Assembly: GCF_029893635.1 (NCBI RefSeq) | Contig: NZ_JARXYR010000002.1 | Span: 2,951,001 to 3,015,000 of the forward strand | From: Variovorax sp. TBS-050B | Lineage (GTDB): Bacteria; Pseudomonadota; Gammaproteobacteria; Burkholderiales; Burkholderiaceae_C | Direction of reading: 5' to 3' | Length of the DNA: 64,000 bases | Shown: one piece after another, positions 55,637 through 63,820 of the stretch | How the letters are laid out: each line of letters starts with the position of its first letter | How positions within the stretch are numbered: the first letter of the stretch is position 1 | Translations under genes and position numbers: made by a program | The notes under the pieces: generated by a model | Database searches by the model: none | What the model saw: only the letters and a program-made list of their open reading frames with translations | What the model was told of the DNA's origin: nothing

Positions 55637-58552
55637 TCAGGGCGTGGTGCTGTCGACCTTGACCGAGAAGGTCATCGTTGCCGTTCCACCCGGCGACACC
55701 GTGTTCGACAAGGTGCCGCAGTTGGCGGTGGTCGACGAGGCCGAGTAGTTCGCGGCCCCGAAGGCGGGCGACACGCCGCTGGAGAAGCACCGGCTTGCCG
55801 CCGGCGGCGGCGTGGCGCCGGCCAGCCGGGTGTAGGCGGGCACGGTGTCGCTGATGACCAGGTTGGAGACCGGCGCCGAGCCTTCGTTGGTCGCCACGAC
55901 GCGGTAGACCAGGCATTCGCCGGGCTTGGCGGTCAATGCGGCCGCCGACGAGGGCACCTCGGTCCCGTCGCAGTTGACGTCGAGCGCCTGCGTCTTGACG
56001 AGGCGGATCTGGCCGGTGATGACCGTGGTGGTGTCGGTGGCCGAAGGCGCACCGCAGGAGGTGGCGCCCGAAGGAAAGGTCACCGTGACCGTCGCCGTGT
56101 TCGCGCTGCCGGCCGTGGCGCCGCCCGGGGCGAACACCTTGACCAGCAGCTTCTGGGCTGCGCCCGCCGCCAGCGGGCCGGCGATGGTGTCCGTCACCAG
56201 CGTGTCCCCGCCGTCGATCTGGCCGTCCCCGTTGTTGTCCACATAGAGTGCCGTCGTCCAGCCCGCCGAGCTGTCGGCCGGCGGGAGCGTTGCCGTGAAG
56301 CTGTAGGGCCCGGCACAGCTCTGGCTGCCGGTGTTGGTCAGCGTGTGGGCGTACACCACCGAGCCGCCCGGTGCCACCTGGCCGCTGTTGCTCGGGGTCA
56401 GGGTGGCGCTGTAGCTGCTGGCTGCCGTGACCGTCACGGCATCGGTCTTGGTGTCGATCGCCACGGTGCCGCTCGTCGAGCGCACCTGGAAGTAGATGCG
56501 CTGCGCGGTCACGGGCACCTGGGAGGCGGGCGGCGTGACGCAGGCGTTGAAGGCCGTCTGCGCACCGCTCGCCACGGTCACGGTGGTGATCGCCGCGGCG
56601 CTGCAGTTGCCGCCCGCTTCGACGAATTTCACCGTCCAGCCCGGCGGCAGGCTGCCCGGGAAGTCGTTGGTCTGGCTGGCCGCCAGGCTGAAGGTCTTCT
56701 CCGCCGTGTCGTTGTTGCGCACGAACAGGTTGAACACCGTGCCGGTGCCGGCCGCGGTCGAGTTGGTCGTCGTCGGTTGCGGGCTCGGGCCCGTGCCCAC
56801 GTCGCCGTTGCCCGTGTTGCCTGCAACGCCGTTGCCGCTGGCGGTGTTGGTCAGGTCCACCAGCGTGCCCGTCATGGCGGTCAGCGTGTCGCGCGTCGAA
56901 TCGAGCTCGGTGCTGTCGGCGGTCGAGCGGCCCGTGACGATGGCGCTGAAGGGTCCCGTCGGCAGCGTTGCCGGTGAAGGCAGCGTTGCGGCCAGCACGA
57001 TGTCGACGCTCCCTTGCGCCGGAATCGGCCCGGTGTCGACGATGCCGTCGCCGTTGTTGTCCCGCAGCGGCCTCGTGCCGTCGCTCGCGAAGAGGGCGAA
57101 GGTGGTGCCCGTGGGAAAGCTCCCGGCGGCGACCGTCAGGTTCACGAGATCGGACCCGTTGCCCGCGTTGAAGACCTTTTGCGGGAACCGGATCGTGCTG
57201 CCTGCGGGTGCGCTGGCGATCGTGGTGGTGTCCGCCGCGTTGTCGTTCGGCACGCCGGGGTTGGTGTCGTTCGACGCCGTGGTGTTGCCGGTGGCGGAGC
57301 CCAGCACGATGCCGTAGGTGCCGGTCACGGTGAAAGCGGCATTGTTCGTGCGCGTCAGCGAGCTGCCCGGCGATGAGGTGGTCGCATTGGGCGAGTCGAC
57401 CGGGGTGTAGTTCGCCGCGTTGGTGGTGGTCGAGGTGCCGATGGCCGCCGTGCTGTTGACCAGCACGACGAAGCTCACGGTCTGCGAGGTGTTCGCGGGC
57501 AGCGAATTGACGACGAAGCTCAGCGTGTTGCCCGACGCCGCATAGTCGATGCCGGCCGGATCGCCGCCCGCGCCGTCGCCGAGCGCCGTACCCGATGCGT
57601 TGCTCCAGACCGCCGAACCCGGCACGTAGGTGAAGCCGCTCGGCAGCGTGTCGGTCATCGCGAACTTGCCGCCCGAGGCGCCGGTGTTGTTGAAGCGCAG
57701 CGTGTAGGTGGTGTAGGTACAGCCTGATGCCGGCGCGGCGGCGGCCGCGACCGTCGCCTGGCAGGTCGAGAATGCGGCCGGCCCGCTGGTCGAGGCCGCC
57801 GGCCAGTTGCCGCCGTTGGCCGACCAGGCGACCGCCGGAACGCTGAGGGCCTTGGAGGCGTTGAAGGCCGCGCCGGTCGTGAGGTTCACCTGATCGCGGT
57901 CGGCCACGGACTGGTTCGAGGATGCGTACAGCGACGGCGTGCCCGGTGTTGCCGTGACCGTCGCGGTCACCGGCGAGGTGAAGCTGCTTGAACTCGCGGT
58001 CGCCGGGATCGAATAGGCCACCACGAAGTGGAAGGCGCCGTTGTTGCCGGCCACCGTCTGGGCCGGCACGCTGCACGAAGCGCTGGGCACTGCCGAGCAG
58101 AGCGTGGCCGTGCTGTCGGGCTGGCCGTCGGCGTTCGCGTCGGCGAACACCTCGACCTTCGAGAAGCCGTTCGGGCTCGCCGGTGCGCTCACGTTCACCG
58201 TGAAGGTGTCGCTGCCGTTGCCGGTGTTGACCAGCGTGTGCGGTGCGTACACCGTCGCGCCCGCGGCGCCGGTCTTGTTGTTGACCACCGTGGTGGTGAC
58301 GGTGCTCTGGCCGTCGAGCATGAACGAACCCACCTGCTGGACCGTGGTCTGCACGAGGTTGGAGGTGGCGACCTGGCGCACGCCGTTCGGATCCAGGTAG
58401 CTCGCGGAGGCCTGGTTGCCGATCACGGTGTTGGCGGGCGGCGACTGGGCCAGGGCGCCGGTGCTGCCGAACAGCAGGCCCAGCGCCAGGACGGCCGCCA
58501 TGGTCCAGGCGCGCCGGAACCCGGCCGTGCGCATTGGCAAGAAGAAAATCAT
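55637..58552 (-). CDS. Secreted DUF11-repeat protein
   Basis: A 971-residue exported protein. The start at 58552 has AGGGAG six bases upstream; a second ATG at 58534 lacks this. Signal peptide (AWTMAAVLALGLLFGSTGAL ending AQS). The mature part is a chain of DUF11-type beta-sandwiches with repeated TNTGNGSDTF- or TNTG-like turns and calcium-loop-like DNNGDG segments (ADANADGQPD, RDNNGDGIVD, VDNNGDGQID). These last suggest calcium binding. It is probably a structural extracellular or periplasmic protein that works with the barrel protein encoded next. Confidence 0.85.
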   Translation of the reverse strand: MIFFLPMRTAGFRRAWTMAAVLALGLLFGSTGALAQSPPANTVIGNQASASYLDPNGVRQVATSNLVQTTVQQVGSFMLDGQSTVTTTVVNNKTGAAGATVYAPHTLVNTGNGSDTFTVNVSAPASPNGFSKVEVFADANADGQPDSTATLCSAVPSASCSVPAQTVAGNNGAFHFVVAYSIPATASSSSFTSPVTATVTATPGTPSLYASSNQSVADRDQVNLTTGAAFNASKALSVPAVAWSANGGNWPAASTSGPAAFSTCQATVAAAAAPASGCTYTTYTLRFNNTGASGGKFAMTDTLPSGFTYVPGSAVWSNASGTALGDGAGGDPAGIDYAASGNTLSFVVNSLPANTSQTVSFVVLVNSTAAIGTSTTTNAANYTPVDSPNATTSSPGSSLTRTNNAAFTVTGTYGIVLGSATGNTTASNDTNPGVPNDNAADTTTIASAPAGSTIRFPQKVFNAGNGSDLVNLTVAAGSFPTGTTFALFASDGTRPLRDNNGDGIVDTGPIPAQGSVDIVLAATLPSPATLPTGPFSAIVTGRSTADSTELDSTRDTLTAMTGTLVDLTNTASGNGVAGNTGNGDVGTGPSPQPTTTNSTAAGTGTVFNLFVRNNDTAEKTFSLAASQTNDFPGSLPPGWTVKFVEAGGNCSAAAITTVTVASGAQTAFNACVTPPASQVPVTAQRIYFQVRSTSGTVAIDTKTDAVTVTAASSYSATLTPSNSGQVAPGGSVVYAHTLTNTGSQSCAGPYSFTATLPPADSSAGWTTALYVDNNGDGQIDGGDTLVTDTIAGPLAAGAAQKLLVKVFAPGGATAGSANTATVTVTFPSGATSCGAPSATDTTTVITGQIRLVKTQALDVNCDGTEVPSSAAALTAKPGECLVYRVVATNEGSAPVSNLVISDTVPAYTRLAGATPPPAASRCFSSGVSPAFGAANYSASSTTANCGTLSNTVSPGGTATMTFSVKVDSTTP

Positions 58553-58558
58553 TTGCTG

Positions 58559-58564
58559 CTCCCT
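58559..58564 (-). promoter_or_regulatory. Ribosome binding site of the 971-residue DUF11 gene
   Basis: AGGGAG on the minus strand, six bases before the ATG at 58552. It decides between two in-frame ATG codons. Confidence 0.6.
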
Positions 58565-58615
58565 GAAGTTTTTATGGGGTGAGGGGCTCGGCCTGGCGAG
58601 CCTCCGGGCGGGGCC

Positions 58616-59248
58616 TCAGGGCCCGGCTTTGACGGGCTGTTGCGCTGGCACCGGCGGTGCCGCCGCCCGCACCCGCGCGCGCGCGCTCACCGCCGTGCTG
58701 CCGTTCGCAGGCAGCGAGCCCAGCGCCCAGCGCAATCGGCGGTATTCGTCATAGGGAACGGGCTCCGATTTGCCGTTCACCGTGCGAGTCAGCGGTTCGG
58801 GCCCGAACAGGCCGTCGCGCGCGGCCGCTTTGACCAGGCCTGCGCCGGGCCTGGCGCTCCGGGGCAGGTATTCGAGTTGCTCGGGAATTGGCAGATCCGC
58901 CGTCAATCCCGCGATCGGCTTAGCCGTCTGGTTGGTGTAGGTGGCCCTGTATTCGAGGATGTCGCCGGGCTTGACCGAACTCGCATCGACCAGCCGTTCT
59001 TTGCCGGCCGAGTCCTTTTCAACCTTGTGCTGGGTCAGGGCAACGGCGAGGGGACTCTTCTTTTCGGCGGCCGGCGCGGCGGCGCTCGTCTGGGCGAGGG
59101 CCGGGGCACCGAGCATCAGCAGGGCGGCGGCTGCGGCGCCACAGAGCCCGCGGGCGCCCGTGAAGGTGTTCAGGCGCGTCGACGGCGGAATTGCCGTCCG
59201 GGTGGAAGGCGCCTTCCGGGAAACATGCTGGAGCAGAAACACATGCAC
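58616..59248 (-). CDS. Small exported DUF11-like protein (first gene of the operon)
   Basis: A 210-residue protein with an extended N-terminus and signal peptide (AAAAALLMLGAPALAQ). The mature part has one DUF11-like sandwich: KVEKDSAGKERLVDASSVKP, GDILEYRATYTNQTAKPIAG and LPIPEQLEYLPRSARPG. It is the first gene of a four-gene leftward operon, 63 bases before the next. It may be a periplasmic partner of the larger proteins. A later start would fit a shorter signal peptide; 59248 is kept as the longest ATG. Confidence 0.8.
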   Translation of the reverse strand: MHVFLLQHVSRKAPSTRTAIPPSTRLNTFTGARGLCGAAAAALLMLGAPALAQTSAAAPAAEKKSPLAVALTQHKVEKDSAGKERLVDASSVKPGDILEYRATYTNQTAKPIAGLTADLPIPEQLEYLPRSARPGAGLVKAAARDGLFGPEPLTRTVNGKSEPVPYDEYRRLRWALGSLPANGSTAVSARARVRAAAPPVPAQQPVKAGP

Positions 59249-59489
59249 CTCTGTCGTTGGTGAAATACAGAAGTGCCAATTGTCTTGTCACAATCAAAAA
59301 ATCGTTTTTTGATTTTTTAACATTGAGGTTAATTGTTGTGTGAATAAATTCACGCTTTGTTTTTTTGAAATGTCAATTCGATTTGAAAATGTGAATTGAC
59401 GTGAGGAGAATGCAGGTCGGGCGGATCAGGGTGTGCGTGAAATGATTTTCGTGAATTCAAAAAAAATCATTTGAATGGCAAATGTTTAA
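59249..59489. promoter_or_regulatory. AT-rich control region upstream of the DUF11 operon
   Basis: About 240 bases, far richer in A and T than any other chromosomal spacer here. It contains three inverted repeats: ATCAAAAAA-tcg-TTTTTTGAT (59293-59313), GTGAAT-AA-ATTCAC (59340-59353) and GTCAATTC (59372-59379) with GAATTGAC (59393-59400). The first may also be a terminator for one strand; the other two look like operator sites. Long A and T tracts fit binding by an H-NS or MvaT-type silencer. It also holds the 3' end of the PAP2 gene's transcript. Confidence 0.6.
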
Positions 59490-60629
59490 TCAGACTCCGC
59501 GGCCCGCCCCCAGCCTCGCCTGCAACACGGCCAAGAGCGCCAGCACCGGCAGCACCAGCTCCAGCACTTCCTCGAAGCTCAGCGCCACATGGGCGCGCAG
59601 CGTTGCACCGGTCGCGGGCGGTGCCGGCATCTGGTCGAGCATCACCGCCGTGCTCACCACCACGAGAAAGGTCAGCCAGGTCGCGGCTTCGGGGCATCGC
59701 CGCAGCCAGATGCCCAGCGCCGGCCGTTGCGCCCAGGCGCGCGCCGCGAGCCAGGCGGCAGCGGCGGCGGAGGCCGCGAACACCGCCCAGGCGGCTTTGG
59801 CGCCCGAAGGCGCCAGGTGCCAGTCGGCTTCGCGCGCGGCCAAGGCGAGCAGCACGGCGCAGATGGCACTGCGGTCGAGGCGCGAGAGCGCGCGCACGCG
59901 GACCAGCAGGAAGCAGAGCGCCGCGGCGAGGTAGAGCTGCATCGTTCCGAGCTCGATCGGGCCGTTCTCTTCCAGCAGCACGGGCGCATGCGGCAGGCGC
60001 AGCCCGATCCAGGCCGCTGCCGCCGCGAAGACCAGCACCACGCACGGTGCCGCCGCGCTGCCCGCGAACAGCCGCAGCGCCGCGGCCCCCATGCCCGCGA
60101 GCTGCGGCGCGCCCCGCGCCAGCAGTAGCCGCAGGCCGAGCAGCCCGGTGGCGAGCGTCGCCGCCAGCAGCGCGCCGGCCGCGATGTCGAGCGGAAAGTG
60201 AATGCCGACATGGATGCGCGCCCACCCGGTGAGCAAGGCCGCGCCCAGCATCAGAAGGCCGGCGTCGCGCAGCGGACGCCGCCCCAGGAGCACGAAGGCC
60301 ATAGTGAACATCACCGAGGCATGCGTGCTCGGAAGCCCCGCGCGCACGCCGTGCGGCACGTGCGGCGGGCTGAGTCCGAGGACGAAGGGCCGCGGCATGC
60401 CGATGGCGGCCGCGACCTCGTGCGAGATCAGCGAGGCGGCCCCGCCGGCTGCGACCGCCGCAAGGAGATGGAGGCGCTCCGGCGCGCGGCGCCAGCCGAT
60501 CCAGGCGAGCGCCGCGGCGCAGGCCCACGACGATCCCACGGCGATCGCCGAGGCGAACCGCAGCCACGCCGGCGACGGCGAGAAGCCCGCGGCCAGCGCG
60601 TCGAAGAGGGTGAGATTCAGCGCATGCAT
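59490..60629 (-). CDS. PAP2-family membrane phosphatase with C-terminal membrane extension
   Basis: A 379-residue integral membrane protein. The start at 60629 (MHALNLTLFDALAAG) gives a normal PAP2 N-terminus. The lipid-phosphatase motifs are MPRP at 78-81, GLPSTHAS at 98-105, and R138 with H144 and D148 in GWARIHVGIHFPLDIAAG. This matches undecaprenyl-diphosphate or phosphatidylglycerol-phosphate phosphatases. Residues about 180-379 add five or six further membrane segments with no motif I recognise, so the protein is about twice the usual length. Confidence 0.85.
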   Translation of the reverse strand: MHALNLTLFDALAAGFSPSPAWLRFASAIAVGSSWACAAALAWIGWRRAPERLHLLAAVAAGGAASLISHEVAAAIGMPRPFVLGLSPPHVPHGVRAGLPSTHASVMFTMAFVLLGRRPLRDAGLLMLGAALLTGWARIHVGIHFPLDIAAGALLAATLATGLLGLRLLLARGAPQLAGMGAAALRLFAGSAAAPCVVLVFAAAAAWIGLRLPHAPVLLEENGPIELGTMQLYLAAALCFLLVRVRALSRLDRSAICAVLLALAAREADWHLAPSGAKAAWAVFAASAAAAAWLAARAWAQRPALGIWLRRCPEAATWLTFLVVVSTAVMLDQMPAPPATGATLRAHVALSFEEVLELVLPVLALLAVLQARLGAGRGV

Positions 60630-60871
60630 CGAAGCGGTCGTTTTCGTCCTTGGACAGAGGGGCCTCCATCCTACGGCCGGCTCCCGGCGGCGGGGATCAG
60701 AGGCCGCGCTTGCGCTTCTTGCGCGGCGCGAGTTGGCGTAGGCGCTTTTCCAGACCTGCCGGCGGGGCCGTCCGGGCGTCGTAGCATGAAACGGCCAACA
60801 GGCGGCCGGGCGCGGGCAGGACTCGGGCGCCCGGTCTTTCGTCATCACAGCAAGCAGAAGAGGAGAACGCC

Positions 60872-61456
60872 ATGCCATCCATTCATTTCCGCAGCCTCGC
60901 CATCGCATGCGCCGTCGCAGTCGGCGGCTTCGCGGTCGTGGGCTGCACCACCACGCGGCCCGACAACCAGGCGAGCGCCACGTCGTCGCGCGCGTCGATC
61001 GATGCGCAGGTCGATGCCGCACTGTCCAAGCTGTACAGCAACGTCAAGGGCTCGCGCGAGATGGTCGCCGCGTCGAGCGGGGTGCTGGTGTTCCCGGCCG
61101 TGGTCGGCGCGAGCATGGGCGTCGGCGCCGAATACGGCCGCGGCGCGCTGCGCATGAACGGTCGCACCCAGGCCTACTACAGCACCACTGCGGGCTCGGT
61201 CGGCTTCCAGGCCGGCGCGCAGTCGAAGGCGGTGATCTACGTGTTCAACACGCCGGCCGCGCTCGACAAGTTCCGCAACAGCAAGGGCTGGACCGCGGGC
61301 GCCGACGCCACCGTGGCGGCGGCCACAATCGGCGCGAACGGCAGCATCGACACCAACACGATCCGCCAGCCGGTGGTGGGCTTCGTGCTCACCAACGTGG
61401 GCCTGGAGGCGGGCGTCTCGCTCTCGGGCGCGAAGATCACCGAAATCCGGCTCTGA
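60872..61456 (+). CDS. SYLF/YSC84-domain lipoprotein
   Basis: A 194-residue lipoprotein. The lipobox is VVGCTTTR, so Cys25 is the lipidation site. The SYLF lipid-binding domain fills the rest (ALSKLYSNVKGSREMVAASS, GVLVFPAVVGASMGVGAEYG, STTAGSVGFQAGAQSKAVIY). AGAGGAG-type AGAGGAG sequence upstream (AAGAGGAGAA) is a clear ribosome binding site. Bacterial SYLF lipoproteins are common and of unclear role in the envelope. It is divergent from the PAP2 gene; the 242-base spacer holds no other supported gene. Confidence 0.9.
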   Translation: MPSIHFRSLAIACAVAVGGFAVVGCTTTRPDNQASATSSRASIDAQVDAALSKLYSNVKGSREMVAASSGVLVFPAVVGASMGVGAEYGRGALRMNGRTQAYYSTTAGSVGFQAGAQSKAVIYVFNTPAALDKFRNSKGWTAGADATVAAATIGANGSIDTNTIRQPVVGFVLTNVGLEAGVSLSGAKITEIRL

Positions 61457-61462
61457 GCGGCT

Positions 61463-62296
61463 TCAAGCGGTGGCGAGCTGCGCCTGCAGTTCCGCCACCT
61501 GCCGGCGCAGCGCTTCGTTCTCGGCCGTGAGTTCGGCCACGCGCTGTTCCAGTGCGGCGAGCGCGTCGGCCTCCTGCGGCTGATCGCCGGCGTCGGCGGC
61601 TTCCGCCTGCGCATCGCGCGGCTTGCGCTTCGCCTCGCGCACGCGTTTCGCGGCCTGCCTGAGCTCGTCCTTGCCGGCGTTGGCCGCCGACACCTGCTGC
61701 TCGGCCGGCAGCGTGGCCACGGCGGCCGCGGTGTTGATCGAGATCACGCCCGACTTCACCGCGGCCACCAGCTCGGGCGCGGCCTGCTTCTGGATCTTCT
61801 CGATCATCACCACCTGGTTGCTGCTCAGGCGTGCCGCGCGCGCAATGGCTTCGCGGCTGTTGAGCGGCGCGGGCGGGGGCAGGGCGGCGCCCGGCTCGGC
61901 CGCGGAGGGCGTGTCGACGTCGAAGGGCGGATCGTCGTCGCGCGGCGCCGCCTCCGTCATCGTGCGCGCGCGGCGGTTGTCGACGATGTCCTTCTTGCGC
62001 AGCGCCAGCACGCCGCGCAGGAAGTCGGAGATGCTGCGCCGGCCCAGGTGCTGGTCGATCATCCAGAGGTGCACGTCCTCGATGGTCTGGAAGCGCGTGT
62101 TCTGCACCGTCTGGAACGGCAGCCCGTGCTTCTGGCAGATGCCGTAGCGGTTGTGGCCGTCCACCAGCACGTCGCCCCAGAGCACCAGCGCGTCGCGGCA
62201 GCCTTCGGCGAGGATGCTGCGCTCCAGCGCCTCGTATTCCTCCGGCGTCAATGGATCGATGTAGGCCTTGAGTTCTTCGTTGACGACGATGTTCAT
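61463..62296 (-). CDS. Orphan ParB/Srx-fold DNA-binding-like protein
   Basis: A 277-residue protein. The start MNIVVNEELKAYIDPLTPEE at 62296 is preferred because upstream codons lie in the promoter region. The ParB-like N-domain carries LVDGHNRYGICQKHGLPFQT, similar to the nucleotide-binding G-x-R-R-like box of ParB proteins in plasmid and island contexts. The middle has a helical region (ALNSREAIARAARLSSNQVV), and the end is a coiled coil (LEQRVAELTAENEALRRQVA). No parA gene or parS-like array lies nearby, so a role in partition is unlikely. Mobile-element regulation is one alternative. Confidence 0.8.
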   Translation of the reverse strand: MNIVVNEELKAYIDPLTPEEYEALERSILAEGCRDALVLWGDVLVDGHNRYGICQKHGLPFQTVQNTRFQTIEDVHLWMIDQHLGRRSISDFLRGVLALRKKDIVDNRRARTMTEAAPRDDDPPFDVDTPSAAEPGAALPPPAPLNSREAIARAARLSSNQVVMIEKIQKQAAPELVAAVKSGVISINTAAAVATLPAEQQVSAANAGKDELRQAAKRVREAKRKPRDAQAEAADAGDQPQEADALAALEQRVAELTAENEALRRQVAELQAQLATA

Positions 62297-62658
62297 GGGG
62301 AAAGGGAAGCGGTGCGTAGAGGCAAAGGGGCGGAATTCTAGGGCCCCCGCCGCGGGCGTTCGCACGATCATCCTGCTGTCATGCGGCCCGCCCACCATCC
62401 GCGAGGCGAAGGAGGCGCGGATGCGATGCGCAGGCGCCGCGGCTGTCTCGCTTTGGCGCGCTCGAACGTCTTAAGGGCATGGAGCGCGAGATGGGACAGA
62501 ACCAGGGCCGATGTGTATCCACAAGTAGTAATAATTCTCATTTGTATTGAACGCTTCAGGAGTACTGCTCTCATGTTCATGTGCCTGCATGCGCGCCGAC
62601 GTTCTTTCTCCGGGCCTTTGGCGCCCCGCTTCTTCGCATGAGGCGGGAGCCGATCGAC
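62297..62658. other. Control region upstream of the ECF sigma gene
   Basis: 362 bases without a supported gene between the ParB-like gene and the sigma factor. The stretch 62510-62560 is AT-rich and contains the Fur-box-like sequence. The sigma start could also be an ATG at 62638, but it lacks a ribosome binding site. Confidence 0.5.
62527..62545 (+). promoter_or_regulatory. Fur-box-like site upstream of the ECF sigma factor
   Basis: AGTAATAATTCTCATTTGT matches the 19-base Fur consensus at 11 positions, including the TAAT and TCATT cores. It lies 114 bases before the sigma start, as expected for an iron-repressed promoter. Confidence 0.65.
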
Positions 62659-63186
62659 ATGGCCCTGCATCTGCCCGAGCCTTCGCTGGCCGAGGTCTTC
62701 ATCGCCAACCGTCCGCAGCTGCTGCGCGTGGCGCGCAAGATCGTGCGCACCGCGGAGCTGGCCGACGACGTGCTGCAGGACGCCTACCTGCGCATCGTCG
62801 ACGGCGCGAGCGTGCGCAAGGCCGAGCGGCCGATCGGCTATTGCTGCCAGGTGGTGCGCAACGTGGCGCTCGACTGCTGTCGCCGCCACACCGTCGAGGC
62901 CAACTACCGCAGCTTCGACGTGGACGTGGAGGCGCTCGACGTCGCCGGGCCGCCTTCGCCCGACCGCCTGATGCGCGAGCGGCAGGCTATCCATGCGATC
63001 GACCGGGTGCTCGCCGGACTGCCCGCGCGCACGCGGCTCGTGTTCGAGCTCTACCGGCTCGAAGGGCTCACGCAGCGCGAGATCGCACAGCGCCTGGGCT
63101 GTGCGCTTGGGCTCGTGAACGGCCTCATCGCCGAGGCCGCGCAGGCCATCAAGGCCTGCGGCCGGCTGCTCGACGACGACGATTGA
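62659..63186 (+). CDS. ECF sigma factor (FecI/PvdS-like) of the siderophore cluster
   Basis: A 175-residue extracytoplasmic-function sigma factor. The start at 62659 has GGGAG nine bases upstream. Region 2 is VFIANRPQLLRVARKIVRTA followed by ELADDVLQDAYLRIVDG. Region 4 is LPARTRLVFELYRLEGLTQR, then EIAQRLGCALGLVNGLIAEA. It is preceded by a Fur-box-like site and followed by a mini-FecR, MbtH and thioesterase genes. It should activate siderophore biosynthesis under iron limitation. Confidence 0.9.
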   Translation: MALHLPEPSLAEVFIANRPQLLRVARKIVRTAELADDVLQDAYLRIVDGASVRKAERPIGYCCQVVRNVALDCCRRHTVEANYRSFDVDVEALDVAGPPSPDRLMRERQAIHAIDRVLAGLPARTRLVFELYRLEGLTQREIAQRLGCALGLVNGLIAEAAQAIKACGRLLDDDD

Positions 63187-63210
63187 GCGCCGCCGCGCGC
63201 GGATGGTGTA

Positions 63211-63227
63211 GGGTAAAAGCTTTACCC
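63211..63227. promoter_or_regulatory. Inverted repeat between sigma gene and mini-FecR gene
   Basis: GGGTAAA and TTTACCC with loop AGC form a perfect 7-bp inverted repeat, 46 bases before the next start codon. It might be a regulator site or a weak hairpin. There is no T-run. Confidence 0.35.
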
Positions 63228-63273
63228 TCGCATGCATTGCGCCGCGGCGCGATGCATCGCATCCTTCACGCAC

Positions 63274-63480
63274 ATGACTCAGGACGAACAGGACGACCCC
63301 ATCTGGAGCACCGCATGGCAATGGGTGCAGCGCGAATACGACCGCGAGCGCTTCGACGCGGCTGCGCAGAAGGAGATGACGGCCTGGCTCGTGGCCGATC
63401 CGCGCCATCGCAAGGCCTACGACCGCGCCGCGAGGCTCTGGCTGCTCGCCGGCATCGTGCCGCCCGCCGCGGCCGAATGA
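63274..63480 (+). CDS. Mini-FecR: DUF4880-only protein
   Basis: A 68-residue protein matching only the N-terminal DUF4880 segment of FecR-type anti-sigma factors: WSTAWQWVQREYDRERFD then AWLVADPRHRKAYDRAARLW. There is no membrane helix or periplasmic domain, so it cannot sense an outer-membrane receptor. The small size is natural: it ends with a normal stop, and MbtH follows 83 bases later. It probably binds the ECF sigma factor in the cytoplasm, as helper or inhibitor. Confidence 0.8.
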   Translation: MTQDEQDDPIWSTAWQWVQREYDRERFDAAAQKEMTAWLVADPRHRKAYDRAARLWLLAGIVPPAAAE

Positions 63481-63563
63481 ACAGATCGCGTCCCGAAGCG
63501 TCTTGTTGACAGGGGAGCGGCAATGGTCCGCTTCCTTCTGTTCAACCGCACAAGGACGCACCC

Positions 63564-63815
63564 ATGTCGACGAGCTGCTTCGATCGCGAAGACGAGACCT
63601 TCATCGTTCTGGTCAATCACGAAGACCAGTACTCCATCTGGCCCCACTGGAAGGCCGTGCCCAAGGGCTGGACCGCGGTCGAAGGCGTGAAGGGCGACAA
63701 GAAGACGGTGCTCGCCCACGTCGAGCAGGCGTGGACCGACATGCGGCCGCGCTCGCTGCGTGAGTGGATGGCGCAGCAGGAACAGCGCCCCGCGACCCAC
63801 ACCGCCGCCGGCTGA
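63564..63815 (+). CDS. MbtH family protein
   Basis: An 83-residue MbtH-like protein, an accessory that binds and activates NRPS adenylation domains. The family signature is [19 protein letters not shown] and the C-terminal [17 protein letters not shown]. Its presence predicts at least one NRPS gene to the right of the window. With the sigma gene and Fur box, the product is probably a siderophore. Confidence 0.93.
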   Translation: MSTSCFDREDETFIVLVNHEDQYSIWPHWKAVPKGWTAVEGVKGDKKTVLAHVEQAWTDMRPRSLREWMAQQEQRPATHTAAG

Positions 63816-63820
63816 CGCGC

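Noticed and set aside
53508..58076. Long minus-strand open frame bridging two DUF11 genes in another frame
   Set aside because: Arg/Gly/His-rich composition typical of a shifted frame, and it overlaps two well-supported genes.
60697..60882. Small minus-strand frame ending in a Lys/Arg tail between PAP2 and SYLF genes
   Set aside because: Only about 60 codons, no ribosome binding site, and the start lies inside the SYLF gene. The basic tail alone is not evidence.
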